Assembly (NCBI RefSeq): GCF_004116265.1
Contig: NZ_QOUX01000032.1
Span: forward strand, 186,001 to 250,000
Origin: Anaerobacillus alkaliphilus
GTDB taxonomy: Bacteria > Bacillota > Bacilli > Bacillales > Anaerobacillaceae
Direction: 5' to 3'
DNA length: 64,000 nt
Within the stretch, counting starts at the first letter, position 1. The number at the start of each line of letters is the position of its first letter. The notes beneath the pieces are model-generated. The model ran no database searches. It was not told where the DNA came from and saw only the letters and a program-made list of their open reading frames with translations. Below, in pieces: positions 45,531-54,412 of this stretch. A program made the position numbers and the translations under genes.

Positions 45531-46533
45531 ATCTTTTCTTCTTTGCTTTATCTTTTCTTTCCCAATTTTTTAAAGAAGGGAATGGATCAAAGGACCATTC
45601 AGTGAAGCCGTTGTCACGGTACATTCCATAATGAAGATGCGGTGGGAACTTTCCTGATGTACCTGGTTTTCCATACCCAGAGCTTCCTACGTAACCGATG
45701 ACTGTCCCAGGTTCCACAACGGTACCTTCTTCAATTCCTTTTTCAAACCCACTCAAATGAGCGAAGTAATGATAAATATTGTCGAGGTCACGAATTCCAA
45801 CGCGCCAGCCACCATATTTATTCCAGCCTTTTAACTCAACAATTCCATACGTTGTTGCTCTTACTGGTGTGCCATGGCCAGCAAAAAGGTCAGTACCTTC
45901 GTGAATTCTTCGTCCACCCCAACCACGGGCATCACCCCATGTGTTTTTATAACTATAATTGAAACGGATTGGCAGTGGAAACGCATTTTTATTTAAAGCA
46001 ATGGTATTGTAAGTTTCGTAAATCTTTGCATGTCCCATGATTAGCTGTAATGACTTTTCTCGGTGATAGAACTCCCATAAACCGATACGAATATTTTCTT
46101 CATCATAGCCATAAGACTCCAAATGTCTTGCGAAAGTGTATATAACATCTTCATCGTCATTGCGATCTGCTTTACCATCCCCATTACCATCTAAACCAAC
46201 ACCACCAAACATACTGATTGAAAGTGGGTTAGTATCCTCAAAATCCGGATTTAGAGGGCCTACCCACTGTTGTGGTGAGTAGAAAATGGCAATCACGCCT
46301 GCTTCATTTGGTAAATCTCTTCTAGCTCGTCGTAAACCACGTTCGAAGGAGTCTGCTGCAGCCAAGTAATACCATGGTACATTTGTTACTGTTTCCATTT
46401 TCTGATATAAGTCCATCCGCTTTTCTAGTTTCTCTTCGTAAGATAGCTCTTTTGTCTCGTTCGCTAAACCAATGCAAGGCAAGGCGGTTAACGTAACGAG
46501 AAGTGTCACGATCATGATAAACGATCTTTTCAT
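45529..46533 (-). CDS. lytH: L-Ala-D-Glu endopeptidase LytH (M23 family)
   Basis: A 334-residue secreted peptidase. Signal peptide (1-24, ending LANE), an N-terminal domain, then the M23/LytM zinc domain with GRRIHEGTDLFAGHGTPVRA (HxxxD ligands) and KFPPHLHYGMY (HxH). LytH removes side-chain residues from cortex peptidoglycan during sporulation in B. subtilis and is its yunA neighbour of lipA. AGGAG precedes the ATG. Confidence 0.92.
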   Translation of the reverse strand: MKRSFIMIVTLLVTLTALPCIGLANETKELSYEEKLEKRMDLYQKMETVTNVPWYYLAAADSFERGLRRARRDLPNEAGVIAIFYSPQQWVGPLNPDFEDTNPLSISMFGGVGLDGNGDGKADRNDDEDVIYTFARHLESYGYDEENIRIGLWEFYHREKSLQLIMGHAKIYETYNTIALNKNAFPLPIRFNYSYKNTWGDARGWGGRRIHEGTDLFAGHGTPVRATTYGIVELKGWNKYGGWRVGIRDLDNIYHYFAHLSGFEKGIEEGTVVEPGTVIGYVGSSGYGKPGTSGKFPPHLHYGMYRDNGFTEWSFDPFPSLKNWERKDKAKKKR

Positions 46534-46836
46534 AAGAAATAACTCCTTTCTGGCCTACTCATTTATATAGTTTGTAGAATTTGGCGAGAAAAATATATGT
46601 TAATTACTACCAAAATGTTTCGAATTCTATTCTAATAAAATAATTTTTTGCATCGAGATGTGAAAAAGCAGAACAACTGCTTTGAGATTTACCATTTTTC
46701 ATGGTAAAGTTAAACTAGTTAGTATAAAGTGAAATATAGAGTTTAAATTTTATTTACTAGAAAAAATGTTAGTTTAAATAAATAGGATGGACCATCTTAA
46801 AACTCACATTCAAAACTTCAATAGGAGTGAAAGAAT
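46534..46836. promoter_or_regulatory. lytH-lipA divergent promoter region
   Basis: No gene here. TTTACCAT/ATGGTAAA (46688-46708) is a perfect inverted repeat with a five-base loop, and AAGCAG/CTGCTT (46669-46684) lies beside it. Either could be an operator or leader hairpin. Confidence 0.4.
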
Positions 46837-47745
46837 TTGGCAAAACAAGAAGAGTACATACGCAAACCCGATTGGTTAAAGATTAAGCTTACGACAAACG
46901 ACTCATATACAGGTCTTAAGAAAATGATGAGAGAAGAAAGACTTCACACTGTCTGTGAAGAGGCACGTTGTCCTAATATCCACGAATGTTGGGCCGAAAG
47001 AAAAACTGCCACGTTTATGATTTTAGGAGATATTTGTACGAGAGCTTGTCGTTTCTGTGCCGTAAAAACAGGCTTACCAACAGAATTAGATTTAGGTGAG
47101 CCAGAACGAGTTGCAAATTCTGTTCGAACAATGGGATTAAAACACGTGGTTATCACTGCTGTAGCCAGAGACGATTTAAAGGATGGCGGAGCAAACGTAT
47201 TTGCAGAAACTGTTCGAGCGATCCGTAGAAAAAGTCCGTTTTGTACAATTGAGGTTCTGCCTTCAGATATGATGGGCTCAATCGACAACTTAAAGACATT
47301 AATGGATGCAAGGCCAAACATTTTAAACCATAATATTGAAACGGTAAAACGATTAACTCCAAGAGTTCGTGCGAGGGCAACTTACGAACGTTCTTTAACG
47401 GTATTAAAAAACGCTAAAGAAATGTACCCAAATATTCCAACGAAGTCTAGTTTAATGATCGGTCTAGGTGAAACGAAAGAGGAAATCATTGAAACAATGG
47501 ATGACCTCCGTGCTCATGGTGTCGATATCCTTACAATAGGACAGTATTTACAACCAAGTAAAAGTCATATCAAATTGGTAAAGTACTGGACGCCAGAAGA
47601 GTTCGCAGAGTTTAAAGAAATAGCAATGTCTAAAGGATTTAGTCATTGTGAGAGCGGCCCGTTAGTTCGCGCCTCTTATCATGCCGATGAGCAGGTAAAT
47701 GAAGCTCAAGCAAGACAAGAAGCATTAAAAGTACAAAAGGATTAG
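46837..47745 (+). CDS. lipA: Lipoyl synthase
   Basis: A 302-residue radical-SAM enzyme that inserts two sulfurs into octanoyl chains on lipoyl domains such as GcvH. Both Fe-S motifs are complete: auxiliary cluster [12 protein letters not shown] (Cys40, 45, 51) and radical-SAM CTRACRFC (Cys67, 71, 74). The C-terminal [14 protein letters not shown] carries the conserved serine ligand. TTG start at 46837 with AGGAGTG. Confidence 0.96.
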   Translation: MAKQEEYIRKPDWLKIKLTTNDSYTGLKKMMREERLHTVCEEARCPNIHECWAERKTATFMILGDICTRACRFCAVKTGLPTELDLGEPERVANSVRTMGLKHVVITAVARDDLKDGGANVFAETVRAIRRKSPFCTIEVLPSDMMGSIDNLKTLMDARPNILNHNIETVKRLTPRVRARATYERSLTVLKNAKEMYPNIPTKSSLMIGLGETKEEIIETMDDLRAHGVDILTIGQYLQPSKSHIKLVKYWTPEEFAEFKEIAMSKGFSHCESGPLVRASYHADEQVNEAQARQEALKVQKD

Positions 47746-47766
47746 GTCATTGCCTAATCCTTTTTT
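47736..47766 (+). terminator. Terminator of lipA
   Basis: AAAGGATTAGG...CCTAATCCTTTTTT, overlapping the stop codon. Confidence 0.88.
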
Positions 47767-47778
47767 CCATGTAAGTAT

Positions 47779-48453
47779 TTAATTAATACCGTGTCTAATT
47801 TGGTCATTATGGTTTTTCTTATCCATATAGCTATTCATGTTAATGTCGTATTCGCCATTTTCATTTTCGCTAGCGTCGACTCGTCTTCCTTGTGGCGATT
47901 GCAACATTTCATGGATTGTTTGCTCTAAAACCTCATTCACATTTTCTGATCTTGTTGTGAGGCTTCTATAACGCCCAATCGTATCCATCATTTCAGGATT
48001 ATCAGAGACATATACGTGAAAATACCTAGGTACGCAACTAATGGCAGTTCTTTTAACCTGATCCGCCGTTTGGAAGCGATCTGTAGTTGTTGTGTCATAA
48101 GCAATTAATACTTCACTAGCAGTAACTAAAGTAGCTACTTCATTTACATCTGGAATTAGAACCGCTAACTTACTAATTGCATCTGCCAATAATTCAGGAT
48201 CGTAAACAGCTACGTGAGGATTAACTCCACCTCTAGGGAGTGCTGTTTCTCGCTGGTGACGTACATAACCAAAACGTTGTACATCATGATAATTGCGGTC
48301 AGGATTAATGACAGTCGTATCACCGCTTCGGTTTTTACTGCTGAACAACTCTTGATTGTCTTGTGCTATAGGGGAACTGTTTTCCATCATTGCTTGACAC
48401 CCCGTAGCAACCAATACTATACTTACAGCCATCGCCAAAAGTAATTTCTTCAT
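47779..48453 (-). CDS. yutC: YhcN/YlaJ-family sporulation lipoprotein
   Basis: A 224-residue predicted lipoprotein: signal sequence with lipobox VATGCQ, then the YhcN/YlaJ domain (DAISKLAVLIPDVNEVATLVTASEVLIAYDTT, then ISCVPRYFHVYVSDNPEMMDTIGR). These proteins sit in the spore inner membrane or cortex. Position beside lipA and yutD agrees with yutC. TAGGAGGTG precedes the ATG. Confidence 0.85.
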   Translation of the reverse strand: MKKLLLAMAVSIVLVATGCQAMMENSSPIAQDNQELFSSKNRSGDTTVINPDRNYHDVQRFGYVRHQRETALPRGGVNPHVAVYDPELLADAISKLAVLIPDVNEVATLVTASEVLIAYDTTTTDRFQTADQVKRTAISCVPRYFHVYVSDNPEMMDTIGRYRSLTTRSENVNEVLEQTIHEMLQSPQGRRVDASENENGEYDINMNSYMDKKNHNDQIRHGIN

Positions 48454-48592
48454 CGGCTACACCTCCTACTAGTAGGATGACCAAAATTGTTATAGTTAGC
48501 ATTAACAATAATTGTTAGATTAGGTACAGAATTTATTTAGAGGTTGAATTTTTCTTATTAATCAGGCAATATAAGTAATGAGGTGACATAAA

Positions 48593-48922
48593 ATGATCCG
48601 TGTACAAGGAGTAAGCTTTGAAGTTATTCAAGAAGAAAGAGATGCTTGGGATGAAGAAGCTTTTAAAGCTCGCTATAGTGATGTCTTAAATAAGTATGAT
48701 TACATTGTCGGTGATTGGGGTTATAGCCAATTGCGTTTACGAGGTTTTTTTGATGACTCAAATCGCAAGGCAACTTTCGATTCGAAAATCAGTACGTTAC
48801 CAGAATATCTGTTTGAATACTGTAATTTTGGCTGTCCTTACTTTGTGTTACGCCGGGTAAAGGAAGAGCGAGTCGCAAACAAGAAAACGAAAGAGCCTGA
48901 GAAAGAATTGGTAACTGAATAA
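48593..48922 (+). CDS. yutD: YutD family protein (DUF1027)
   Basis: A 109-residue soluble protein: RVQGVSFEVIQEERDAWDEEAFKARYSDVLNKYDYIVGDWGYSQLRLRGFFDD... with the typical C-terminal EYCNFGCPYFVLRRVKE. The function is unknown; the YutD fold is known in B. subtilis. GAGGTGA before ATG. Confidence 0.88.
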   Translation: MIRVQGVSFEVIQEERDAWDEEAFKARYSDVLNKYDYIVGDWGYSQLRLRGFFDDSNRKATFDSKISTLPEYLFEYCNFGCPYFVLRRVKEERVANKKTKEPEKELVTE

Positions 48923-48929
48923 GCCTCTT

Positions 48930-48961
48930 AAGCATGTTTCTGAAGAAACGTGCTTTTGTTT
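48930..48961 (+). terminator. Terminator of yutD
   Basis: AAGCATGTTTCT...GAAACGTGCTTTTG. Confidence 0.75.
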
Positions 48962-48970
48962 TACGTATAA

Positions 48971-49161
48971 GGCTGTTTTCGCAAAGTTTGTTGCTTTCGT
49001 AAAAATCCCAGAAGCCGGATTTTCCCACAAAATACTAAGAATTCACAACTAATTTAGTAAGTATTGCTCTTTTCTTGCATATTTATTGGCTGATATCTCC
49101 ATCTGGGTTATTTCCCCAATTGTTTTAGAGTTAAAAAGCAACTATGTTTACGAAAAGAGCC
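48971..49161 (+). mobile_element. MITE copy 3 (191 bp)
   Basis: Ends GGCTGTTTTCGCAAAGTTTG and GTTTACGAAAAGAGCC; the interior CCGGATTTTCCCACAAAATA and CTAAGAATTCACAACTAATT matches copy 4. Flanks ACGTATAA/TTGTATAA agree at six of eight. Confidence 0.9.
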
Positions 49162-49173
49162 TTGTATAAATAA

Positions 49174-49198
49174 AGGCTGACATTTGAAATGCCAGCCT
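49174..49198 (-). terminator. Terminator of the DUF3905-like gene
   Basis: AGGCTGACATTT/AAATGCCAGCCT; on the minus strand it ends in TTTATTTA. Confidence 0.75.
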
Positions 49199-49203
49199 AA
49201 AAA

Positions 49204-49476
49204 TTAATCCTCAGACGTGTAGGATGCGTCCTTTTTCGTAGGATCATCATGTGTAGGATGTGCACCTGGGTCTTGACGAGGGAGACCTTGATGAAGTGAT
49301 TTAAATTCATAATTAAATGCACTCATGCTCCGTTGACCTTCACGCCAAGGTGTTGTCTTCCCTAACTTTTTATTTACTGGTGATCCATAAGGTCCTTCAG
49401 GTGTATCTTCAGGAATGACATAACTTCTGCTAATTTCTACATTTGAAAAGTCTTTATACTCTTCTTTATCGCTCAT
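49204..49476 (-). CDS. Small conserved protein (DUF3905-like)
   Basis: A 90-residue polar protein: a central GPYGSPVNKKLGKTTPWREGQRSMSAFNYEFKSLHQGLPRQDPGAHPTHDDP. The pattern fits the DUF3905 family, restricted to spore-forming Bacilli; the assignment is from memory of the motif. GGAGGTG precedes its ATG. It lies between two MITE copies. Confidence 0.65.
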   Translation of the reverse strand: MSDKEEYKDFSNVEISRSYVIPEDTPEGPYGSPVNKKLGKTTPWREGQRSMSAFNYEFKSLHQGLPRQDPGAHPTHDDPTKKDASYTSED

Positions 49477-49526
49477 ACTAAAACACCTCCATACGTTATT
49501 TTTCCGTACAGAGGCTGAAAATATAA

Positions 49527-49750
49527 GCTTTTTTTCGCAAAGTTTGTTGCTTTCGTAAAAATCCCAAAAGCCGGATTTTTACACAAAATACTAAGAATTC
49601 ACAACTAATTTAGTCTGTATTGCTCTTTTCTTACATAATTTACTGGCTGATATCTTTTTCTAGTAGTATTTTTCCTATTATTTTAGGGAAAAAAGCAACA
49701 GTTTTTTTGTGCGACGAGTAACCGCAGGAGCAATATTTACGAAAAGAGCC
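49527..49750 (+). mobile_element. MITE copy 4 (224 bp)
   Basis: Ends GCTTTTTTTCGCAAAGTTTG (one terminal G lost) and TTTACGAAAAGAGCC. The direct flanks AAATATAA/AAATATAA (49519-49526, 49751-49758) form a perfect 8-bp target duplication. CAGTTTTTTTGTGCGACGAG is shared with copy 1. Confidence 0.9.
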
Positions 49751-49779
49751 AAATATAAACATAAAATAATGGATGAAAT

Positions 49780-50049
49780 TTAAGCGATAACCTCATACAA
49801 AAAGCTACGAAGATCCTCAGCATCTTCTTCACTTAAATTAAATGCAAATTCAAGATACCCAGGCTCTTCTAAGTCATCAGTTCCGATAATACCCAGTCGA
49901 TTCGATTGCATATCTAGAACAATCTGTTTACCATAATAACGACTAGTTGACATAATCGCAAGATCAAACCGTTGATTTTCTCCCATGAAGCTTACAAATC
50001 GGGTTTTCGTTTGTTCTATATCATCATAAAGATAGAAACGTTCGGTCAT
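49780..50049 (-). CDS. DUF3055 family protein
   Basis: An 89-residue soluble protein: MTERFYLYDDIEQTKTRFVSFMGENQRFDLAIMSTSRYYGKQIVLDMQS... ending with the acidic helix LSEEDAEDLRSFLYEVIA. It matches the SAV0927/DUF3055 family. ATG at 50049 lies six nt after AAAGGGTGA; a GTG nine nt upstream is less well placed. Function unknown. Confidence 0.8.
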   Translation of the reverse strand: MTERFYLYDDIEQTKTRFVSFMGENQRFDLAIMSTSRYYGKQIVLDMQSNRLGIIGTDDLEEPGYLEFAFNLSEEDAEDLRSFLYEVIA

Positions 50050-50124
50050 TACTATCACCCTTTCTAAGTGTATTTTTCTAGTAAATCAATCATAACCGAT
50101 TTAAGAGGTAAAACCAATAAAAAT

Positions 50125-50151
50125 GGAGCTATGCCTCGAAAAGCATAGCTC
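50125..50151 (-). terminator. Terminator of glpX
   Basis: GAGCTATGC/GCATAGCTC hairpin; on the minus strand it is followed by CATTTTTATT. Confidence 0.8.
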
Positions 50152-50152
50152 A

Positions 50153-50191
50153 ATTAATTCACAATTCACAATTCATCATTGACAATTGTTT
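50153..50191 (-). repeat. Heptamer tract after glpX
   Basis: Units GAATTGT/GAATGAT on the minus strand directly follow the glpX stop and precede its terminator. Confidence 0.8.
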
Positions 50192-51160
50192 TTACTCCAT
50201 CACCAAATGAGGTTTGTTTGATAAATGATGATGCGCCTTTATGTACCGAACTGTTTTTGTTTTTGCACGCATGACAATGGAGTCTGTTTCAACCAGATCT
50301 CCTCCAAGGAAACGAACTCCTTCAAGAAGTTCTCCAGATGAAACTCCTGTTGCAGCAAAAATGGCGTCATCACCACGCACTAAATCTTCTAACTGCAAGA
50401 TTTGCGTAGGATCATCTAGCCCCATCCGTTTACAACGGGCGGTTTCTTCCTCATTCATCGGAACAAGTCTTGCTTGCATATCGCCGCCTAATGCCTTTAA
50501 GGCTGCAGCAGAGATTACGCCTTCTGGCGCGCCACCAATACCGATAAATAAATCAATACCTGTTTGTGGTAGGGCAGTAGCAATCGCTGCACCAACATCA
50601 CCGTCACCGAATAGTTTTACTCGAGCCCCTTTTTTACGCACGCGTTCAATAATCTCATCGTGGCGTGGACGTTCTTGAATAATCACTGTCACGTCTTGAA
50701 CACGTTTATTTGTCATTTTCGCGATAATATCAATGGTTTTTTCGATCGGGTCATCTAGTCGAACGAGACCAGCAGCTTTAGGACCAACTGCAATTTTCTC
50801 CATATACATGTCTGGTGCATGGAGTAAGCAGCCTTTATCAGCAATTGCTATGACAGCCATTGCATTAGGATGTCCTTTAGCGACGATGCTTGTTCCCTCA
50901 AGTGGATCAACTGCAATATCAACCTCGGGTCCATGATTATTACCAAGTTCTTCACCTATGTATAACATTGGTGCTTCATCTAATTCGCCTTCCCCAATTA
51001 CCACAGTACCTTTCATATTGACAGAGTCAAACATGGCCCTCATCGCACTCGTTGCTGCGTTATCGGCTTCATTTTTTTTGCCTCGTCCCATCCATTGAGC
51101 ACTAGCTAATGCTGCTGCTTCTGTAACACGTACAATTTCCAACGCTAATTCACGTTCCAC
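50192..51160 (-). CDS. glpX: Class II fructose-1,6-bisphosphatase GlpX
   Basis: A 322-residue gluconeogenic phosphatase. Conserved GlpX regions: [53 protein letters not shown] (metal-binding DPLEGT), and [17 protein letters not shown] at 51160 ([11 protein letters not shown]) matches the usual N-terminus; the longer frame adds an atypical segment. The unit is followed by a hairpin. Confidence 0.92.
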   Translation of the reverse strand: MERELALEIVRVTEAAALASAQWMGRGKKNEADNAATSAMRAMFDSVNMKGTVVIGEGELDEAPMLYIGEELGNNHGPEVDIAVDPLEGTSIVAKGHPNAMAVIAIADKGCLLHAPDMYMEKIAVGPKAAGLVRLDDPIEKTIDIIAKMTNKRVQDVTVIIQERPRHDEIIERVRKKGARVKLFGDGDVGAAIATALPQTGIDLFIGIGGAPEGVISAAALKALGGDMQARLVPMNEEETARCKRMGLDDPTQILQLEDLVRGDDAIFAATGVSSGELLEGVRFLGGDLVETDSIVMRAKTKTVRYIKAHHHLSNKPHLVME

Positions 51161-51318
51161 TTCAAGATTACCCCCATTACGACAATATTTTTCCTCTAAC
51201 ATCATAACAAAATGATCAAGATTATTAAACTAGTAATCATAAATAAGTAAAATTTCAATGATTTTCACTGTTTGTGTTATACTAATTTTGAAAATACGCA
51301 AAAGGTAAGGTGAGCAAG

Positions 51319-51765
51319 ATGTATTTTGTTGATCGTAAGACAATTGAAGAAAAACTCTCCATTATGGATGAGTATCTCAAATTTTATAATAGTAAGTCAG
51401 AGTGGTCTTCATTTCAGGACAAGCTGGCATTAGAAAGAGTGGCCCATATTGTTGTTGAAGCAATAATTGATGTAGGGAACAGTATTATCGATGGATTTAT
51501 TATGAGAGATCCTGGGAGCTATGAGGACATCATTGATATCCTTTTAGATGAAAAAGTAATTGATGAAGGCGATGCTAATAGCTTTAAAGCTGTCGTAACG
51601 CTTAGAACAATGGTCGTACGTGATTACACAAAAATTGATCACGAGGCTATCCAGAGCGTTTTTACTGACAATGATAAATCATTAGTAAACTTTGCTCCAT
51701 CTGTTAGGGAATACCTGAAAAATGAACTAGGTCACGTAACAGCGTTTATACCAGAGCAGAAATAA
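51319..51765 (+). CDS. yutE: HepT-like DUF86 protein YutE
   Basis: A 148-residue protein of the HepT/DUF86 family: LALERVAHIVVEAIIDVGNSII helix, then LRTMVVRDYTKIDHEAI. In active HepT toxins the motif is R-x4-H-x-Y; here it reads R-TMVV-R-D-Y, so the catalytic His is Arg. No MntA nucleotidyltransferase partner is encoded beside it. It is thus probably not an RNase toxin. ATG at 51319 preferred over GTG at 51310. Confidence 0.82.
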   Translation: MYFVDRKTIEEKLSIMDEYLKFYNSKSEWSSFQDKLALERVAHIVVEAIIDVGNSIIDGFIMRDPGSYEDIIDILLDEKVIDEGDANSFKAVVTLRTMVVRDYTKIDHEAIQSVFTDNDKSLVNFAPSVREYLKNELGHVTAFIPEQK

Positions 51766-51833
51766 TTATGAATTGTGAATTATGAATGGAAAGATTTTTA
51801 ATTCAAAATTCACAATTCAAAATTCAAAATTGC
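51764..51833. repeat. Heptamer tract pair after yutE
   Basis: Tract 51768-51790 (GAATTGT, GAATTAT) at the yutE stop and inverted units at 51799-51832 (AATTCAAAATTCACAATTC...) can form a long AT hairpin. Confidence 0.8.
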
Positions 51834-51924
51834 ATCTCAAATATGTACATATTGAAACATTTTGGTTGACTAATTTACTAATACAAATTCTTCTATTAAA
51901 ATAGTAGGAAAGGGTGGTGAAGAG

Positions 51925-52560
51925 ATGGGAAACCAAGTATCTACAAGGGATCAAATTTTAGGATTGCTTAAAGTAAATAAGCAACTGACAGTCTCTGAAA
52001 TGGCTGTTGAGCTTAATATTACTGAAATGGCAGTAAGACGTCATCTTAATACGCTAGAGCGAGATAACATTATTGATACACTTTTGGTACGACAGGCGAT
52101 GGGCCGTCCGACAAATATGTATTATTTAACAAAAGCAGGACAAGAAATGTTTCCACGTAACTATGCGCCATTAACCGTAGATTTGTTAAGGGATATAGAG
52201 GACTTAAATGGCAGTGAAATGGTCGAAAAGTTATTTCAACGTCGAAAAGAGCGAATGAAAGAAAAGTACGGATCCCGAGTAACTGATCACGAATCATTAG
52301 AAGCTAGAATAGCAGAGCTAGCTCGTCTGCAAAATGAGCAGGGGTATATGGTGGAATGGGAAAAAGATACTGAAGGTAATTACCTCTTCAAGGAATACAA
52401 CTGCCCAATTTCTGAAATTGCACAAGAATACCCTGTTGCTTGTAAATGTGAGTTGTCATTATTTCAAGAATTGCTAGGTACTGAAGACATAGACTGTGAA
52501 GTTTGTATGGCAGTCGATTCCGAACCGCATTGCTTTTATAAAATAAAATCAATGAGTTAA
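51925..52560 (+). CDS. HTH regulator with C-terminal cysteine cluster (SufR-like)
   Basis: A 211-residue regulator. The N-terminal winged helix (TRDQILGLLKVNKQLTVSEMAVELNITEMAVRRHLNTLERDNII) is of the DeoR/ArsR type with a beta-wing at GRPTNMYYLT. The C-terminus carries six Cys at 160, 173, 175, 191, 194 and 203 (C-x12-C-x-C...CEVC). This resembles the Fe-S-binding C-terminus of SufR repressors. Regulation of the suf operon by cluster status is a reasonable hypothesis, not shown. GGTGGTG precedes the ATG. Confidence 0.75.
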   Translation: MGNQVSTRDQILGLLKVNKQLTVSEMAVELNITEMAVRRHLNTLERDNIIDTLLVRQAMGRPTNMYYLTKAGQEMFPRNYAPLTVDLLRDIEDLNGSEMVEKLFQRRKERMKEKYGSRVTDHESLEARIAELARLQNEQGYMVEWEKDTEGNYLFKEYNCPISEIAQEYPVACKCELSLFQELLGTEDIDCEVCMAVDSEPHCFYKIKSMS

Positions 52561-52574
52561 AAAGCTATACAAGT

Positions 52575-52603
52575 AAGTCACTTCCAAGCGAAGTGGCTTT
52601 TTC
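52575..52603 (+). terminator. Terminator of the SufR-like gene
   Basis: AAGTCACTTC...GAAGTGGCTTTTT. Confidence 0.85.
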
Positions 52604-52630
52604 TAGGTAAGTAGGTTAAAATTTCAAAAG

Positions 52631-52650
52631 TTAATCAAACGTTTGATTAA
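52631..52650. promoter_or_regulatory. Perfect 20-bp palindrome upstream of yutF
   Basis: TTAATCAAACGTTTGATTAA, a perfect dyad ending five nt before the GGGAGG ribosome site of yutF. It is 18/20 identical to the site at 3262-3281. Likely operator. Confidence 0.6.
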
Positions 52651-52668
52651 AAATGGGAGGAAGAATAA

Positions 52669-53436
52669 ATGAAGCATTATGAAGGTTATTTAATCGATTT
52701 AGACGGAACAATGTACCGTGGCAAAGAACGAATTGACGAAGCAGTAGATTTTGTGAAAGAACTAGTAAAACGCAACATACCTTATTTATTTGTTACGAAT
52801 AACTCTTCAAAAACCTGCGCACAAGTTGCCGATCATTTGTCCGAGATGGGAATCCCAGCTACTGATGACCAAGTGTTTACAACAAGCTTAGCAACGGCTC
52901 AATATATCGCTGAAGAAAAGCAAGATGCAAAAATCTATATGATCGGAGAAGAAGGCTTACGAGATGCGTTAGAAAAGCAGGGATTTACAATTCAAGACGA
53001 CGATGTTGATTACGTGATTATGGGCATTGATCGAGACATTACATACGAAAAGTTAGCAAAAGCCTGCTTAGCTGTAAGAGCCGGAGCAAAATTCATTTCT
53101 ACAAACGGTGACATTGCCTTACCTACAGAACGAGGCTTTATGCCTGGGAATGGCTCACTAACGTCGGTCGTTGCAGTTTCTACAGAAACAGCGCCAATCT
53201 TCATAGGAAAACCAGAATCGATTATTGTAAATCAAGCACTAGAAGTAATCGGGACACCGAGAGAAAAAACGGTAATGGTAGGGGATAACTATCAAACGGA
53301 TATCATGGCTGGCATTAACGCTAAGATGGACACAATTATGGTGCATACAGGAGTTACCTCTAAAGAGCAGCTCACTACCTATACTAAACAACCCACTTTT
53401 TCGATACATTCATTAAGTGAGTGGAAGTTCGTATAA
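52669..53436 (+). CDS. yutF: HAD-superfamily phosphatase YutF (NagD family)
   Basis: A 255-residue HAD phosphatase. Motif I YLIDLDGTMYRGKERI, motif II FVTNNSSKTCAQ, motif III/IV VGDNYQTDIMAGINAKMDTIMV. The cap type is C2 (NagD-like), acting on small sugar or nucleotide phosphates. ATG with GGGAGGA. A heptamer tract starts at its stop codon. Confidence 0.92.
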   Translation: MKHYEGYLIDLDGTMYRGKERIDEAVDFVKELVKRNIPYLFVTNNSSKTCAQVADHLSEMGIPATDDQVFTTSLATAQYIAEEKQDAKIYMIGEEGLRDALEKQGFTIQDDDVDYVIMGIDRDITYEKLAKACLAVRAGAKFISTNGDIALPTERGFMPGNGSLTSVVAVSTETAPIFIGKPESIIVNQALEVIGTPREKTVMVGDNYQTDIMAGINAKMDTIMVHTGVTSKEQLTTYTKQPTFSIHSLSEWKFV

Positions 53437-53538
53437 TTATGAATTATTAATTATGAATTATGAATGAATAAGAGGGTGAACGCTTCGAAGCTCCACCCTC
53501 AACAATTCATCATTCATAATTCAAAATTGACAATTGTC
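53437..53538. repeat. Heptamer tracts enclosing a hairpin (yutF/pgpA)
   Basis: Tract 53437-53466 follows the yutF stop; an inverted tract 53503-53537 follows the convergent pgpA stop; between them GAGGGTG/CACCCTC with nested GCTT/AAGC forms a hairpin at 53471-53500. Confidence 0.88.
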
Positions 53539-53540
53539 TT

Positions 53541-54035
53541 TTACTCCACGTTCGCAGCTCGATGTGCTAATCGGCTTGACGCTGCAGCTGCTATTGCTCC
53601 TACAATGTCATCTAGAAATGTGTGGCACATTTCTCCTTCTTTATCATTTAATTTTTCAAGAATTCCAGGCTTTTGTTTATCAATATATCCGTAATTAGTG
53701 AAACCAATGGATCCGTATACATTTACAATTGAGAGGGCGATAATTTCATCTACTCCATATAATCCTTCATCTCGCTGGACAATATCTAAAAGTGGCGGTT
53801 CAAGTAAGTTCTTTTCAGCGAGCATATCCAGTTGGATGCCGGTTAAGACGGCATTTTGAACCTCTCGTTTTCCGAGTACTCTATCAACATTTTCACGACA
53901 GTCTTCAATATCCAAATTTGTGTGATATTTAACTTGAAGAAAATAGACAAGGTCTGCAATATCATCTAAGGTTACCCCACGTTTTTCTAACCATTCTCTA
54001 GCTGTTTTTTCAACAATATCCATCTCTTTTTTCAT
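53541..54035 (-). CDS. pgpA: Phosphatidylglycerophosphatase A (YutG-like)
   Basis: A 164-residue protein of the PgpA family: ARE...LEKRGVTLDDIADLVYFLQVKYH, then VQRDEGLYGVDEIIALSIVNVYGSIGFTNYGYIDK and HTFLDDIVGAIAAAASSRLAHR. PgpA dephosphorylates phosphatidylglycerol phosphate; the Bacillus YutG type lacks the membrane helices of E. coli PgpA, and its substrate is less certain. ATG at 54035 with AGGTGA. Confidence 0.85.
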   Translation of the reverse strand: MKKEMDIVEKTAREWLEKRGVTLDDIADLVYFLQVKYHTNLDIEDCRENVDRVLGKREVQNAVLTGIQLDMLAEKNLLEPPLLDIVQRDEGLYGVDEIIALSIVNVYGSIGFTNYGYIDKQKPGILEKLNDKEGEMCHTFLDDIVGAIAAAASSRLAHRAANVE

Positions 54036-54412
54036 ATAATCACCTAGTTCCTTTCTTCCTTTATATTATGCTATCCAATATGTTGATGTTAAAAACAAAC
54101 CGAAAAAATGTACCTTAACATTGTTTGACTCGTAAAGTCCCTTTATTCCATACATATTGTAAATAACTTATTTCATGAGAAACATTTTGCCCAATTAAGT
54201 CATAGACTAACGTGTAGAGCAGTATGTATACAGTAATAGTATTGGTGATATCCACTAGAAAAAAACTTTTTGAGGGTTTTGTCCTTTTTGGGTGCCTGCG
54301 ATGAGAGTAAGGTATACCAGGAAAGTAAACTTTCTTTGGTGCCTGGCACCATAAAAAGACAAAACGGCTAAAATGTTTTTCTGGGGGGAGACACCGATAA
54401 GGAGTGACGGCT
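54036..54412. other. pgpA-yutH divergent region with GGTGCC repeat
   Basis: No gene seen. GGTGCCTGGCACC lies at 54338-54350 next to GAAAGTaaACTTTC (54321-54334), the same two-palindrome unit as in 11.1-11.4 kb; a partial GGTGCCTGCG occurs at 54291. The remaining sequence is AT-rich and presumably holds promoters. Confidence 0.7.

Noticed and set aside
50241-50678. 145-codon plus-strand ORF over glpX
   Set aside because: Antisense shadow; glpX on the other strand is a full-length conserved enzyme.
51310-51765. HepT/MntA toxin-antitoxin locus
   Set aside because: The catalytic His is replaced and no MntA-type nucleotidyltransferase is adjacent.
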